From NCBI GenBank assembly GCA_014529385.2, contig CM043963.1, forward strand, positions 6,807,001-6,871,000: 64,000 nucleotides of DNA, given 5' to 3'. Source of the DNA: Adiantum capillus-veneris (lineage: Eukaryota; Streptophyta; Polypodiopsida; Polypodiales; Pteridaceae). The notes beneath the pieces are model-generated. The model had not been told where the DNA came from. It ran no database searches and saw nothing but the letters and a program-made list of their open reading frames with translations. The position numbers and the translations under genes are program-made. Positions 53,841 through 64,000 of the stretch are shown piece by piece; the first letter of the stretch is position 1; the number at the start of each line of letters is the position of its first letter.

Positions 53841-54301
53841 CCCAAAGTCACTTTTGAAAAAGCACTTAAAATTAACGTCAAAATAACTTAAAACTATAAT
53901 TTTTAAAAAAAATCATGCGACAAAGCATTGAAAGACACCAACATTGAAACATTTGTGCTCCACATCAAAGAAATTACACGTTTCAATCGAAAACTTGAAC
54001 AAGTTGAGAATAAACAAGTATGCATCGTAACGAGATTCAAAACACCGTATGTATCGATTTGAGAAAAATCCCTGTCAGTTACAAGCTTTTATAAAAATAC
54101 ATCGCGGAAACGGAATGTCCTCACACAGAAAGCTCTTCTCTTTCTGGAGTGAACAACCTTTTATTGCTTGGGAAAGGTATATTTGAGATTAAGATGCTCA
54201 CGAAGGTGACTGAGGTGCTAGTCATTGTTCATTGTAATTTGGTCCACTTCATCATCATGGAGGCATATTTGCAGGTCAACGGATTCTCTAGTAGCAACCT
54301 C

Positions 54302-55088
54302 TGTTAGGAAATAAGACGTAGCTAAATATATATTTGAGTAGATTACTTAATGGAGAGAGATAGATTTCACACACAAAAGACTATAGAGTAGAGAGAGAAA
54401 GAGAGTACACACGATATACGTGGTTCACCCAATGTGGGCTACATCCATGGAAAAGCAGCCACTCAATGGCTTTAGTACTTCAAAACAAGAAGTAGTTTAC
54501 AAAGGGATTATACCCTTAATGGAGCTCCCGCCTTGCTTCACTCTCACCACCTCACACTCACCTTCACACTATATGTGTGTAGAATGGCCTCCTTTTATAG
54601 GCCAAAAGGGTTGCCCTCTCTCATGAGAGGTAGCCATGTGTAGCTGCCCTTGTGTAGATAAGTCCAAATCGGACCCTCCAATCTGCCCATGTGTGGGTAT
54701 CCTTGAGAAGACAAGTCCGCTTTTGAATTCGGCCACTGGCCATTGAATTCGGCCACCGACCACCGGCCATTGATTTCCGACCACCGGCTACCGGCCATTG
54801 ACTACCGGCCCCATTGGCCAATCGACGTTGTTTTCCGACCGCTTTCCGGCCGCCGTCCGGCCATAATATTCCGGCGAAAAGGAATATTCTGGCGAGGAAA
54901 AAAAAAGTCTCGGGGGCTTCCGCCCCCGAGGCCCCAAAAGTTGCCCCTGATTTTTGGCCGTGAAAATTTTGGTTTCCGGCGAGTGATTTTCCTTCACGCA
55001 CGATGGCTTCTCCTCATAATGGGGGCCTTACAAATGTGCACTTTTACCACAAAAAATTACAAGGATAAATCAAGCTCCATACTTAAAA
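54302..55088 (-). repeat. 3' LTR of the older copia element
   Basis: 787 bp. Its minus-strand first dinucleotide is degraded (TT instead of TG), directly after the purine tract AAGTGGGAGA (about 55091-55100). A TATA box lies at 54591-54599. Confidence 0.92.
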
Positions 55089-55297
55089 ATCTCCCACTTG
55101 GAGACTGATCTCCAAACCAAAACTGTGACTGCTTTCCATCCTGGCTTCTTATCCTTGAATGCCGATTGAAGATGAGCAAAAGCTCAACATCTCCTTATTG
55201 ACCACCTTTGTAAACATGTCTGCAGGATTTTCACTTGTATGCACCTTTCCTAGCTTTAGCTGTCCCTCTTCCAAAAGAGTGCGTATGAAGTGATATC

Positions 55298-57163
55298 TCA
55301 CCTGAATGTGCTTTGTCCTTGAATGAAAGCTGAGTTCTTTGCAAGATGGATAGCGCTTTGGCTATCACTGTACAAGACACAATTATCTTGTTTGAATCCA
55401 AGCTCTTCTAAGAATCTGTGAAGCCACAGAATTTCTTTGCTTGCCTCCGTCATTGCTACATACTCTTCTTCCGTGGTAGAAAGTGAAACCACTTTCTGCA
55501 GCTTTGAAGCCCAGCTTACTGCTGTGCCTCCAACCGTGCACACATAGCTAGTAGTGCTCCTTCGAGTATCTTTGTCACCTGCCATATCTGCATCAGCATA
55601 CCCTTCTAGAAAAATATCAGTTCCTCCAAAACACAAAGCATTTTTTGTTGTCCCTTTTAGATACCTAAGTATCCACTTCAGAGCTTGCCAATGCTCTTTA
55701 CCTGGGTTGTCCATGAACCTACTCACAACTCCCACTGCATGTGCAATGTCTGGCCTTGTCCAGACCATAGCATACATTAGAGAACCTACCACTGCAACAT
55801 ATGGAATTTTAGACATATAGGCTATCTCCTCTTGTGTCTTGGGACACATATCCTTCGTTAGTTTAAAATGACCAGCCAAAGGTGTAGAAACTGGTTTTGC
55901 ATTTTGCATTGCAAACCTTTCTAGTACCTTCTTGATGTAATCTTCTTGAGATAGCTTTATTGTCTTCTTCGTCCTGTCCCTTGATATTTTCATACCAAGT
56001 ATCCTCTTTGCAGCACCTAAATCTTTCATTGAAAAAGATTTAGATAGCTCCTCTTTTAGGTCTTTGATGTCCTGCATGTTAGCACTTGCAATCAACATGT
56101 CATCAACATACAACATTAGGATGATGAATTTCCCATCTCCCAAATTCTTCGTGTAGACGCAGTGATCCGAGTTGCATCTTGTGAATCCATGATCCAACAT
56201 CCATCGATCAAACTTCAAGTACCATTTTCTTGATGCTTGCTTTAAACCATACAAGCTCTTCTTTAATCTTCAAACCATTTTATCCTTACCTTTTACTTCA
56301 TACCCCTTTGGTTGAAGCATGTAGATTTCCTCCTCTAAGTCACAGTGAGGGAATGCCGTATTTACATCCATTTGCTCGAGATTTAGATCATGAGCAGCCA
56401 CAAGGCTTAAGACAAGCTTAATTGAGTTCATTTTTACAACACGAGAAAATATTTCATTGAAGTCAATACCTTTCTTTTGAGAAAACCCTTTCACCACAAG
56501 CCTAGACTTGTACCTTTTCTTCCCACCTTCTTCTTCCTTTACCTTGTACACCCATTTGTTTTGAAGTGCCCGCTTACCTTTAGGCAACTCAACCAACTCC
56601 CATGTTTGGTTGCGATGTAGTGAGTCCATCTCCACTTTCATGCTCTTCGTCCATTCTTCTTTGGATTCATGTTGCATAGCTTCTTCGTATGATTCCGGCT
56701 CTTCAGAATGTGAGATCAAGAGATGGTTGAAGGAAGGAACAAACCTTTCTGGAGGTCTACTTGCTCTTGTAGATCTTCGGGGAATAGGTTGAGGCTCCTC
56801 ATTTGGTTGACGTTGTTGCACATTGTCACTGTTTGCAGTCCTTGAGTCTTCACCGTCCTCAAGCTCCATGTACTCATCACCTGTTTCTTTTGTTTGTTTT
56901 CTTTCCAAGTAATCTTTGTACATATTTTGTTCGTTAAAAATTACATCCCTACTCCTTAAGATTTTACCATCTTCAGGATTCCACAGGCGATACCCAAAGT
57001 CACCTTCTCCATAGCCAATGAGGAAACACTTTTTGGACTTTGCATCTGGCTTTGATCTTAAGCTTCTATCTATGTGCATGAAAGCCTCACACCCAAACAC
57101 TTTGAGAAATGCATAATTCACTGGTTTACCTGTCCATGCCTCTTTTGGAACTCCCCCATCCAA
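55298..57163 (-). pseudogene. Copia integrase end, RT and RNase H, frameshifted
   Basis: 57163-56270 contains FLKVFGCEAFMHI and RSRDVIFNE (integrase end), then the RT start WTKSMKVEMDSLHRNQTWEL, QKKGIDFNEIFSRVVK and LEQMDVNTAFPHCDLEEEIY. After a frame break, 56254-55298 has MYGLKQASRKWYLKF, catalytic LYVDDMLIAS, RTRPD-like WTRPDIAHAVG, and RNase H with EGYADADMAGDKDTRRSTTS and SLSTTEEEYVAMTEA. A further shift near 55310 leads to the final HIQVRYHFIRTLLEEGQLKL segment, with its stop near 55155. Confidence 0.92.
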
Positions 57164-57773
57164 TGCCGTTGAGGGTGACCGATTGATTAAGTACAGACGT
57201 ACTTACAGCTTCCGCCCAAAGCTCAAGCGGTAGGCCTGCATGTAGCCGCATGCTTCGTGCTCGCTCCATGATTGTCCTATTCATCCTTTCCAAAATACCA
57301 TTTTGTTGAGGTGTCCTTGGGGTTGTCCTTTGCCTCCGAATGCCATTGCTACCACAAAAGCTTTCAAAAGCTTGGCTGCAATATTCACCTCCATTGTCGG
57401 ATCTGAGGCATTTAACCTTGGTACCTGTTTCATTCTCCACAAAGGCTTTCCACCTTTGAAATAAAGAAAATACATCGGATTTATTCTTCATGACATAAAC
57501 CCATGTTTTTCTAGTCGCATCGTCTATGAATGTTACATAGTACAATGAGCCACCAAGTGATGGTGTACTTGCAGGACCCCAAACAACAGAATAAACCAAC
57601 TCAAGTTTTTTATTTTTTCTTTCATTTCCTGATTTTTGAAATTTTACCCTCTTTTGTTTACCATAAACACAATCTTCACAGAACTCTAAGTCCACTTCTT
57701 TCAAACCTGGTAGAAGATTCTTTGTTTGTTGCATTCCTTTGGCACTCATATGCCCAAGCTGGTAGTGCCACAC
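57126..57773 (-). pseudogene. Copia integrase with first catalytic Asp replaced by Val
   Basis: The zinc region WHYQLGHMSAKGM and FCEDCVYGKQ is present (H, H, C, C). The core reads LELVYSVVWGPASTPSLGGS, where the family has Asp in the SDVWGP motif; the codon at 57585-57587 encodes Val. The second Asp (LRSDNGGEY) and Glu (TPQQNGILERMNRT) remain. A frameshift near 57160 interrupts the C-terminal part, which resumes at 57163. Confidence 0.9.
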
Positions 57774-57806
57774 CGCACTGTCAACTTCTGTAGTTGCTGC
57801 ACAAGC

Positions 57807-58171
57807 TTAAGGTTGCATGCTAATAGTACACAAGTAAAGTGTACCGACTTTTTCTCCCTTGGCAACCACCAAAGATCCTTTTGAGATCTTCCACCGTTTG
57901 TTTCCGAATGCAATGTTGTGACCTTCATCGTCCAATTGTCCTGTAGAGATCAAATTTTTGCGAAGAGAAGGAACATGCCTAACATCTTTAAGCTTCCATT
58001 CATTTTCGATAGCAGTTTTGACAAAAATTGTACCTTTGCCGACAATCTCACAAGCTTCATCATCTCCCAAGTATACATACCCAAAATACCCTTGGTGTAG
58101 TCTTGGAAATGTTGCTTGTGTGGTGTCGCATGGAATGAAGCCCCGGAATCTACTATCCAAGAATTAGACAC
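57807..58171 (-). pseudogene. Copia protease region, frameshifted
   Basis: 58171 onward reads SNSWIVDSGASFHATPHKQH (aspartic protease DSGAS). A frameshift then joins the 58160-57807 frame with GYVYLGDDEACEIVGKGTIF, VRHVPSLRKNLISTGQLDDE and GTLYLCTI, the usual region between protease and integrase. Confidence 0.88.
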
Positions 58172-59013
58172 ATTGTCTAATTAGAGCATCTTTCTCTACT
58201 TTACCTACCACATTGGCCTCCGATGTTGGCTTGTTGTCTTCAGACTCTGTCTCCTTCTTCTTCTTGGACCAGCAATCCTTCTTGACGTGGCCCCTTTTGC
58301 CGCAATTCCAACATTCAAGAACTGACTTTGTGCGTGACTTGCTCCGCCTTGAGCGATCACGACCCTTTTGGTTTTTGAACCTCTCCTTAGGCCTTTCTCT
58401 TGTTTCCACTGACAATCCAGCAGTTGATGATCCTCCTGTGCTTCTCCTTTGTATTTCCTCGCTTAGGAGAACACCCACAACATCATCAAACTTAAGAGTA
58501 TTTGTGCCAGAAATAGAATTACTTACAGCCATCACAAGGCTGTCCCAACTATCCAGTAGAGATGATAGTATAAGGAGAGCTCGCACTTCGTCATCGAAAT
58601 TGATTTTCACCAAATGGAAGTTGACTTATGTTTGTGTTAAAATCATTTAGGTGTTCTGCAACTGAACCATTCTCTGCCATCTTTAGATTGAACAAGCGCT
58701 TCATAAGAAATACCTTATTGGATGCCGATGGTTTCTCGTAGAAGTCGTCAAGTGACTCCATCAAGTCCTCCGTGGTCTTCATCTCCAAAACATTGAAGGC
58801 CACCGTTGACGCTAAGCTTAACCAGACTGTTCCCAGTGCCTTTCGATCAAGGACAATCCATGCTTCATCTGCCATCGTTGCGGGCTTCTTTGCAAGACCG
58901 CTTAGTGGCAAATAGAGGTCCTTCTGGTAGAGATAGTCTTCAATCTGCATCTTCCAATGTTGGTAGTTTTGGCCGTTGAACTTCTCAATCTTGAGCTTCC
59001 CTTCCTCCGCCAT
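58164..59013 (-). pseudogene. Copia gag (capsid and zinc knuckle), frameshifted
   Basis: The ATG at 59013 starts MAEEGKLKIEKFNGQNYQHW, the classic copia gag N-terminus. The first frame runs to about 58591, with FLMKRLFNLKMAENGSVAEH and a LNDFNTNISQL block. A frameshift leads to 58613-58164, with DDEVRALLILSSLLDSWDSL, a basic Arg/Lys stretch and the CCHC knuckle CWNCGKRGHVKKDC (about 58315-58274). The protein would form the particle shell and bind RNA. Confidence 0.9.
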
Positions 59014-59072
59014 AACTCCCACTCAATTCAAGGAATCCTTTCCTTGAGATAATTTAGCTACGAGCAAACCTT

Positions 59073-59084
59073 GCTCTGATACCA
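59073..59084 (-). other. Primer-binding site (initiator Met-tRNA) of the older copia element
   Basis: On the minus strand TGGTATCAGAGC lies two bases after the 5' LTR end. Confidence 0.93.
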
Positions 59085-59086
59085 AT

Positions 59087-59863
59087 TGTTAGGAAATAAG
59101 ACGTAGCTAAATATATATTTGAGTAGATTACTTAATGGAGAGAGATAGATTTCACACACAAAAGATTATAGAGTAGAGAGAGAAAGAGAGTACACACAAT
59201 ATACGTGGTTCACCTAATGTGGGCTACGTCCACGGGAAAGGAGCCACTCAATGGCTTTAGTACTTCAAAACAAGAAGTAGTTTACAAAGGGATTATACCC
59301 TTAATGGAGCTCCCGCCTTGCTTCACTCTCACCACCTCACACTCACCTTGTTGCATCAACTTCACACTATATGTGTGTAGAAATGGCCTCCTTTTATAGG
59401 CCAAAAGGGTTGCTCTCTCTCATGAGAGGCAGCCATGTTTAGCCGCCCTTGTGTAAATAAGTCCAAATCGGACCCTCCAATCCGCCCATGTGTGGCCATC
59501 CTTGAGAAGACAAGTCCACTTTTGAATTCAGCCACCGGCCATTGAATTCGGCCACCGACCCACCGGCCATTGATTTCCGACCACCGGCCATTGACTACCA
59601 GCCATAGGCCAACCGACGGTTGTTTTCCGACCGCTTTCCGGCCGCCGTCCGGCCATAATATTCCGACGAGGAAAAAAAAAGTATCGGGGGCTTCCGCCCC
59701 TGAGGCCCCTAAAGTTGCCCCTGATTTTTTCGCCGTGAAAATTTTGGTTTCCGACGAGTGATTTTCCTTCATGCACGATGGATTCTCCTCATAATGGGGG
59801 ACTTACAAATGTGCGCTTTTACCACAGAAAATTACAAGGGTAAATCAGGCTCCATACTTAACA
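59087..59863 (-). repeat. 5' LTR of the older copia element
   Basis: 777 bp. On the minus strand it begins TGTTAAGTATGG and ends ATTTCCTAACA. A TATA box (TATAAAAGG) lies at 59390-59398 inside the palindromic GGCCTATAAAAGGAGGCC. CGGCCATTGA-type short repeats are frequent in 59530-59660. Confidence 0.93.
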
Positions 59864-62190
59864 TCTCAGAGTCTAGTGCCTCCCATTCTCCCATCGTCAA
59901 CTTCCATCTTCTATAGGGAAAGACCATTGACAAGCTTTGCTTTGCAATATGCTATCTAAACACCACATTGTCAGTAACTATAGATCACTTGATTCTATCT
60001 CCATGGTGGTTGACCACCTTAGTTTCCCATCCAGCTACAAGAAATCCATTGATCACACTTCCCCCTTTCCAATTCCACATTGTTGGTGTCCTCTGAACAC
60101 TCTGAACACTCTGAAGTCAAAATATAAACACAAACACATGAAGAGATATAATCCATGTTACTGTGGCTTTGTGGAAACCATATGTGCACTTCATTGCTGC
60201 TTGCACATCCACCTTGATTTTACTTTTGGTTGTTGCTACGATCAAGGCAGTGCATGGCGTAGGCTATTTGAAACTCTCCAAGGATGGCAAGTGAACCAGA
60301 GAAAGATTACCATATCCATTTCACCTAGGTGTGAACTATCACGTGAGGAAAGCTCAAAGGATGAACGTCCAGCATAGAGCAAGCTCAATGTGGATGGCCT
60401 CAAAAGTTCCTATGAAGGAATCTATTGGCTCCTACTCTACAAAATCGGATGGAAAAACATATGCAAACATGAACAAGCAATGGAAATATTATAGCCTTCA
60501 AAAGCAATACACAAGGAAAAAATACTAAATAGACGACCGAAAACTTGAAAGAGGAGTAAGATTACAATTTGAAGGAAACCTCGATGAAGCCACTGATGTC
60601 TCTAGATTCAGTTGTGAAGCAACATACACATGTTGCACCTTTGCAAGCCTTCTTTCATCTTGTGTTTGCTTGAACTATAACATTTAATGGGGTAGTAACT
60701 TATGTGTAGTGGAAATTAACATAGACATAGTGAGCATTTCATTAAGAATAGATTCCTAATGAGCATAGCAAGAGTGCTTGGTTGGAGAGAGAGCAACAAA
60801 AGCATAACACCTCGTTAGAATTAGGCAGAAACAATACTTCAAAAAGAGAGAGAAATTAAGCTATTGACAACAAATGAGGACCTAATGTACATGGAGCCAC
60901 GGTCCCCCCTCCAAAAGGCTTTGTATTATAGGTTTCCCCCATTAAGGGAGACATTTTACAATACAATACTTTGTTTTCTTCAATAACTTGCTGGTGCAAT
61001 GGATATGGAAGCTTCAAGAAGCAAGCTTAAACTTGAAAAAAACAACACCAATTCCCTCACGGTCTCAGACCCAAGACTTCACACACCTTTGAAGATGGTG
61101 AGAGCTACCGGGGTATGAGAGTAGATCTATAGGAAGAAGAAGTATTCTTACAAGAAAGAAGTATTTCTCCTCACATAATCACTCTTAATAGCTTAGCATA
61201 GCTTAGTAATCAGCATGGTAGAGGAGATGAGGATGCATTGGAGCTTTGATCTCGGTTGGATTTGCATCACAAAGCCAAGAGTTGTTGGTGTAGACCTCCC
61301 TTCTCACAAGCTTGGAGTAGATGATGAGCTTTCCATTAAAGCTTGAGAAGGAGATAGTCTTCTTTACTTCACACATGAGTTTGTGTGAGTGTGTGTGTGA
61401 TAATGCCTTTGCAAAATCAAGCCCCTCTCTCTCTTGGTCCACCCCTCTTGCTATTTCCTCTTGCAAGCCCCTCATTGGCTCATGCCAAGCTTATCCAATA
61501 GGAAATAAGAGGTCAAATGGAGAGCCTTGTGACAAGTGTCCCTCTTTACACTTTAGTGAGAGATTAAGTAATTTATTTAATTCATTAAAATTCCCATTGG
61601 ACCTTTTAGTCTTCTGGCCAATAGAAATTAAGCAAGCCATTGGGCTGCTTAATTCTCATTGGACCCCTTGTTGTAGACTGTCCAATAGTCTTCTAGGAAA
61701 CCTTATTTTCATTGGTTCTTGAAGTTGATTGGGGCTTCTAAAACTTGGATTTTCTTGCTAAGAGACTATCCCATGAATGAAAATCCACCCATTAATACAC
61801 CATTGGAGAGAATAATACCCTTTTGACAATTTCCTTTTATAATTTTATTTTCTACTACTCTCCCATGTTGTTCATCCCCTTTGTATCCCCCCCTCCCTTG
61901 GAAAGATTGGAGCTCCTCACATTGTACCACCTCAAAGGTTGATAGATTACCTTTTGATTTTTTGAAAAGTTTGGCTTCTTTCATGATAGGTTCCTCCATG
62001 CTTAACATACATGGGTCATACCAATGCTTTTAAACCTCCTCAAACACTTCTTGAAGATTATCTTCACATGGATTCAACTCACACTCTTCTACTTTGTTTT
62101 GGAGTTGACATTCCATGTACACAATCATCTCTTTATGATCGATGTGGTCTATGATCTCCCCACTTATGATTTCATCTTCTTCTTCACTCT
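59864..62190. other. Unassigned interval
   Basis: No family signature was recognised on either strand. Open frames of up to 146 codons (59937-60377) lack motifs and look like chance. Confidence 0.4.
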
Positions 62191-62196
62191 CTTCTT

Positions 62197-63128
62197 TTAG
62201 CAAGACACACTCTCAGAACATTCCATAGGATCAAGGTTACCGTCAATGTCTTCATTCTCCATAGAGTCATGTTGCACAAAAGCTTCGTCTACTTGGACTT
62301 GAACTTGATCCTCCGCCAAAAAGTTGGATGTATCCATTCTTGAATCATCATCAATTCCATTTGAGATATCTTGTGTGTATTTTTTCATTCTTGTGATAAA
62401 GGTAGGAGAAAGAGATGCCACATTTGAATCTTTGTCACACACTTTAGCACTTGAATCATCGGTTGCCATGTAAACATCATCTTCAATATTTTTCAGAGTA
62501 GAAGGTAAGAAATACGGTAAAGGAGCCAATTCCTTGATTGAAACACTTTCTTGATGGTTGGTTCTTCCAACATGATGGCAACCATCATGTTGGTTCTTCC
62601 AACATGATGGCAACCATTTTTGATGTAGAAGTACTTGTGAAACTTCCTTCGGGCAATAGTGACCGCTTCTTCGAAGGTAGAGGGTCCACTACAAGTAACC
62701 TTAGTATTTAGAAAAGGAGACAATTCCAAAATAAACTAATCCATTTTTACATAATCTAGAAATGTAGAATTAAATCCACATCCTGTCCATTGACAAGAAA
62801 AAATCTTCTCATAAGCATAGTAGTCTTCACCATGTTGTTGAAGTCTCCTCAATGAAGCCCATGCTTTTTTCATTGTTGGAACTTTAGAGAATCTGGTCTT
62901 CAAAGCTTTGGAAATTTTGGTATATCCATCTTTAATTTGAGAAGACAAACTCCAAAACCATTGCTCAGCGTTGCCTCTAAGGCATAGAAATAAAAAATCC
63001 CCTTTTTCAATGTCATCCCTTTCGCCAAAGATATGGAAAACCATTCTAAAATCAGTAAGAAAATCATCAAAATATACTTCTAAATTTCCAAAGAATATTG
63101 AGATATCCTCAAAGGTATAGCGTGTCAT
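62197..63128 (-). pseudogene. Ty3/gypsy-type gag fragment
   Basis: The ATG at 63128 (MTRYTFEDISIFFGNLEVYF) opens 130 codons with the retrotransposon gag core: FLFLCLRGNAEQWFWSLSSQ (L.G.A..WF..L), KISKALKTRFSKVPTM and RRLQQHGEDYYAYEKIFSCQ. After a stop, 62729-62493 continues with LSPFLNTKVTCSGPSTFEEA, the family's downstream segment. An acidic frame (62613-62197) follows. No zinc knuckle or pol is seen. The element probably continues upstream past the window end. Confidence 0.72.
62558..62621. repeat. 32-bp direct duplication with a perfect hairpin
   Basis: GGTTCTTCCAACATGATGGC begins two tandem copies 32 bp apart. AACATGATGG-CAA-CCATCATGTT (62569-62591) is a perfect 10-bp stem with a 3-base loop. 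Confidence 0.9.
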
Positions 63129-63864
63129 AGTCTCTAAATGCTAGAACCACACAAAGGTTAGTTCCAAACTATAATTATTTCTTATGACATGCAATTAACC
63201 ACATAGAGTCTTGAAAGGAATTCCGACATAAATTCTAAATTCTTGTATGAAAATATTTTTTCTTTATTATGTTATGCCAATCCATACCATATTCTAGTCC
63301 AATTTTTGTGGTCTTGAAATCAAACTATGCACTCAAAACTATTTTGCTAAGTTGCGCTAAAACAAGATGAAAACATGCACGTCAAAGGATGCATGATAGT
63401 CAATAAGAGGCAGGATGACAGGATTTGGTGACACAAGAATTTTTCCTACTCTTTGAGCACTAAACATTAAAACCATGCATTGTTGAAAGTGGATCTTTCT
63501 ACTAAGTTCAACATTTATTCTAATGTGTGGAGTGAAATGTAAGGGAAAAAACTATATTCTTGGGCCATTATCCATGGTCTATGCATGACCTAATGCTTAA
63601 AACAAAACAAAAATATAGACGTTTAAACTAAGGTTATACCTAATGAGAGGCAAAATAAAAGGATTTATTGAAGCGTTTATCTCAGCCAGCCTTAAGGGGA
63701 CCTAAAATTCTACAAATTACATGTTGAAATTGCAACTTAGTACTAACAATGATGTGTACCTTTTGCCTTGCAATGGGAATGAAAGTATCATACAAATTCT
63801 CATGATTCATGCAAACTAATTGACTATTCTAAAGGTGGAACCTACACAAAAAAAACACACAATC
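63129..63864. other. Probable leader upstream of the minus-strand gag
   Basis: AT-rich, without ORFs of note; it lies between the gag ATG (63128) and the possible primer site at 63865-63884. Confidence 0.35.
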
Positions 63865-63884
63865 CGTCCTTCGTAGAGGCACCA
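63865..63884 (-). other. Possible primer-binding site of a gypsy element leaving the window
   Basis: On the minus strand TTTTGGTGCC... is preceded by CCGCCTCAA, recalling the LTR-end/primer-site junction of plant gypsy elements (AATTTTGG.GCC). It lies about 740 bp before the gag ATG on the same strand. The priming tRNA is not identified. The LTR would occupy 63885 to beyond 64000. Confidence 0.3.
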
Positions 63885-64000
63885 AAATTGAGGCGGTTCG
63901 GGGCAGGCAATAAGAGAGGCAACCTCTAAACACCCCCCAAGGCTCCTGTGCTGCTCAATTTGGGCTAGGGCAGCCACAATAATAACACAACAACAAACCC

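Larger units (their letters stand above)
54302..59863 (-). mobile_element. Older Ty1/copia retrotransposon (Tork/Tnt1-like), inactive
   Basis: About 5.56 kb on the minus strand, with LTRs at 59087-59863 (5') and 54302-55088 (3'), initiator Met-tRNA primer site, gag, zinc knuckle, protease, integrase, RT, RNase H and purine tract. The LTRs differ by many substitutions and by indels (for example 13 bp near 59350 and about 18 bp near 54870), so the insertion is much older than the one at 45873. Five or more frame breaks and a changed integrase Asp inactivate it. The flanks (ACCTC and TCTCA) do not form a duplication. Confidence 0.95.

Noticed and set aside
59937-60377. 146-codon plus-strand frame
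   Set aside because: Cys/His content suggested a zinc finger, but the spacing fits no known pattern and no neighbouring feature supports a gene.

Overview
The window is a nuclear chromosome segment of a land plant. Most of it is retrotransposon debris in AT-rich sequence studded with very long AG/AC microsatellites. Evidence for a plant: two Ty1/copia elements primed by initiator Met-tRNA (TGGTATCAGAGC), a dual-RNase H (Tat-type) Ty3/gypsy element, a chromovirus-like gypsy relic, a plant L1 with a zf-RVT domain, TATA-box promoters and GT/AG-like junctions. No rRNA, tRNA, CRISPR array, operon or bacterial gene was seen. The species cannot be fixed from the sequence.

Layout. 1-4160: AT-rich leader or LTR-like DNA with a TATA box, a 152-bp tandem repeat interrupted by a 1338-bp TTAA-flanked inverted-repeat element, and a short ORF. 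4163-13105: three minus-strand copies of one LINE family (A, B, E) head to tail, separated by GT/AG microsatellites. 13106-21230: microsatellite-rich DNA with local duplications and a MULE-like foldback element. 21234-21480: relic copia primer site. 22476-24401: 5'-truncated plant L1 with target-site duplication. 25250-32750: LINE pieces D/G and C/F, again joined through microsatellites, around a decayed Tat-type gypsy pol that carries a 246-bp MITE in its integrase. 32751-36400: decayed, unidentified minus-strand coding DNA. 36700-41470: chromovirus-like gypsy relic, its polypurine tract and 3' LTR start, duplicated TATA-containing DNA, and a decayed primer site. 42350-43728: decayed unknown gene. 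45384-51608: a coding-like locus with a histone H3/CENH3-like fold, split by an intact copia element (45873-51056) with 278-bp LTRs that look identical and the TSD GAGCT. 51819-52162: inverted repeat with G and C homopolymers. 52986-53840: best candidate for a functional host gene (minus strand, TATA box). 54302-59863: older, frameshifted Tork-like copia on the minus strand. 62197-63884: minus-strand gag and possible primer site of an element running off the window.

How the parts relate: the only plausibly active unit is the copia element at 45873-51056, which has LTRs, primer site, a 1393-residue Gag-Pol and a polypurine tract. The LINEs, gypsy elements and second copia are dead. Most short ORFs elsewhere start at non-ATG codons and show no family signature, so they are left out. 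Stretches not listed as genes were read and hold only simple repeats or unassigned DNA, as stated in the entries.
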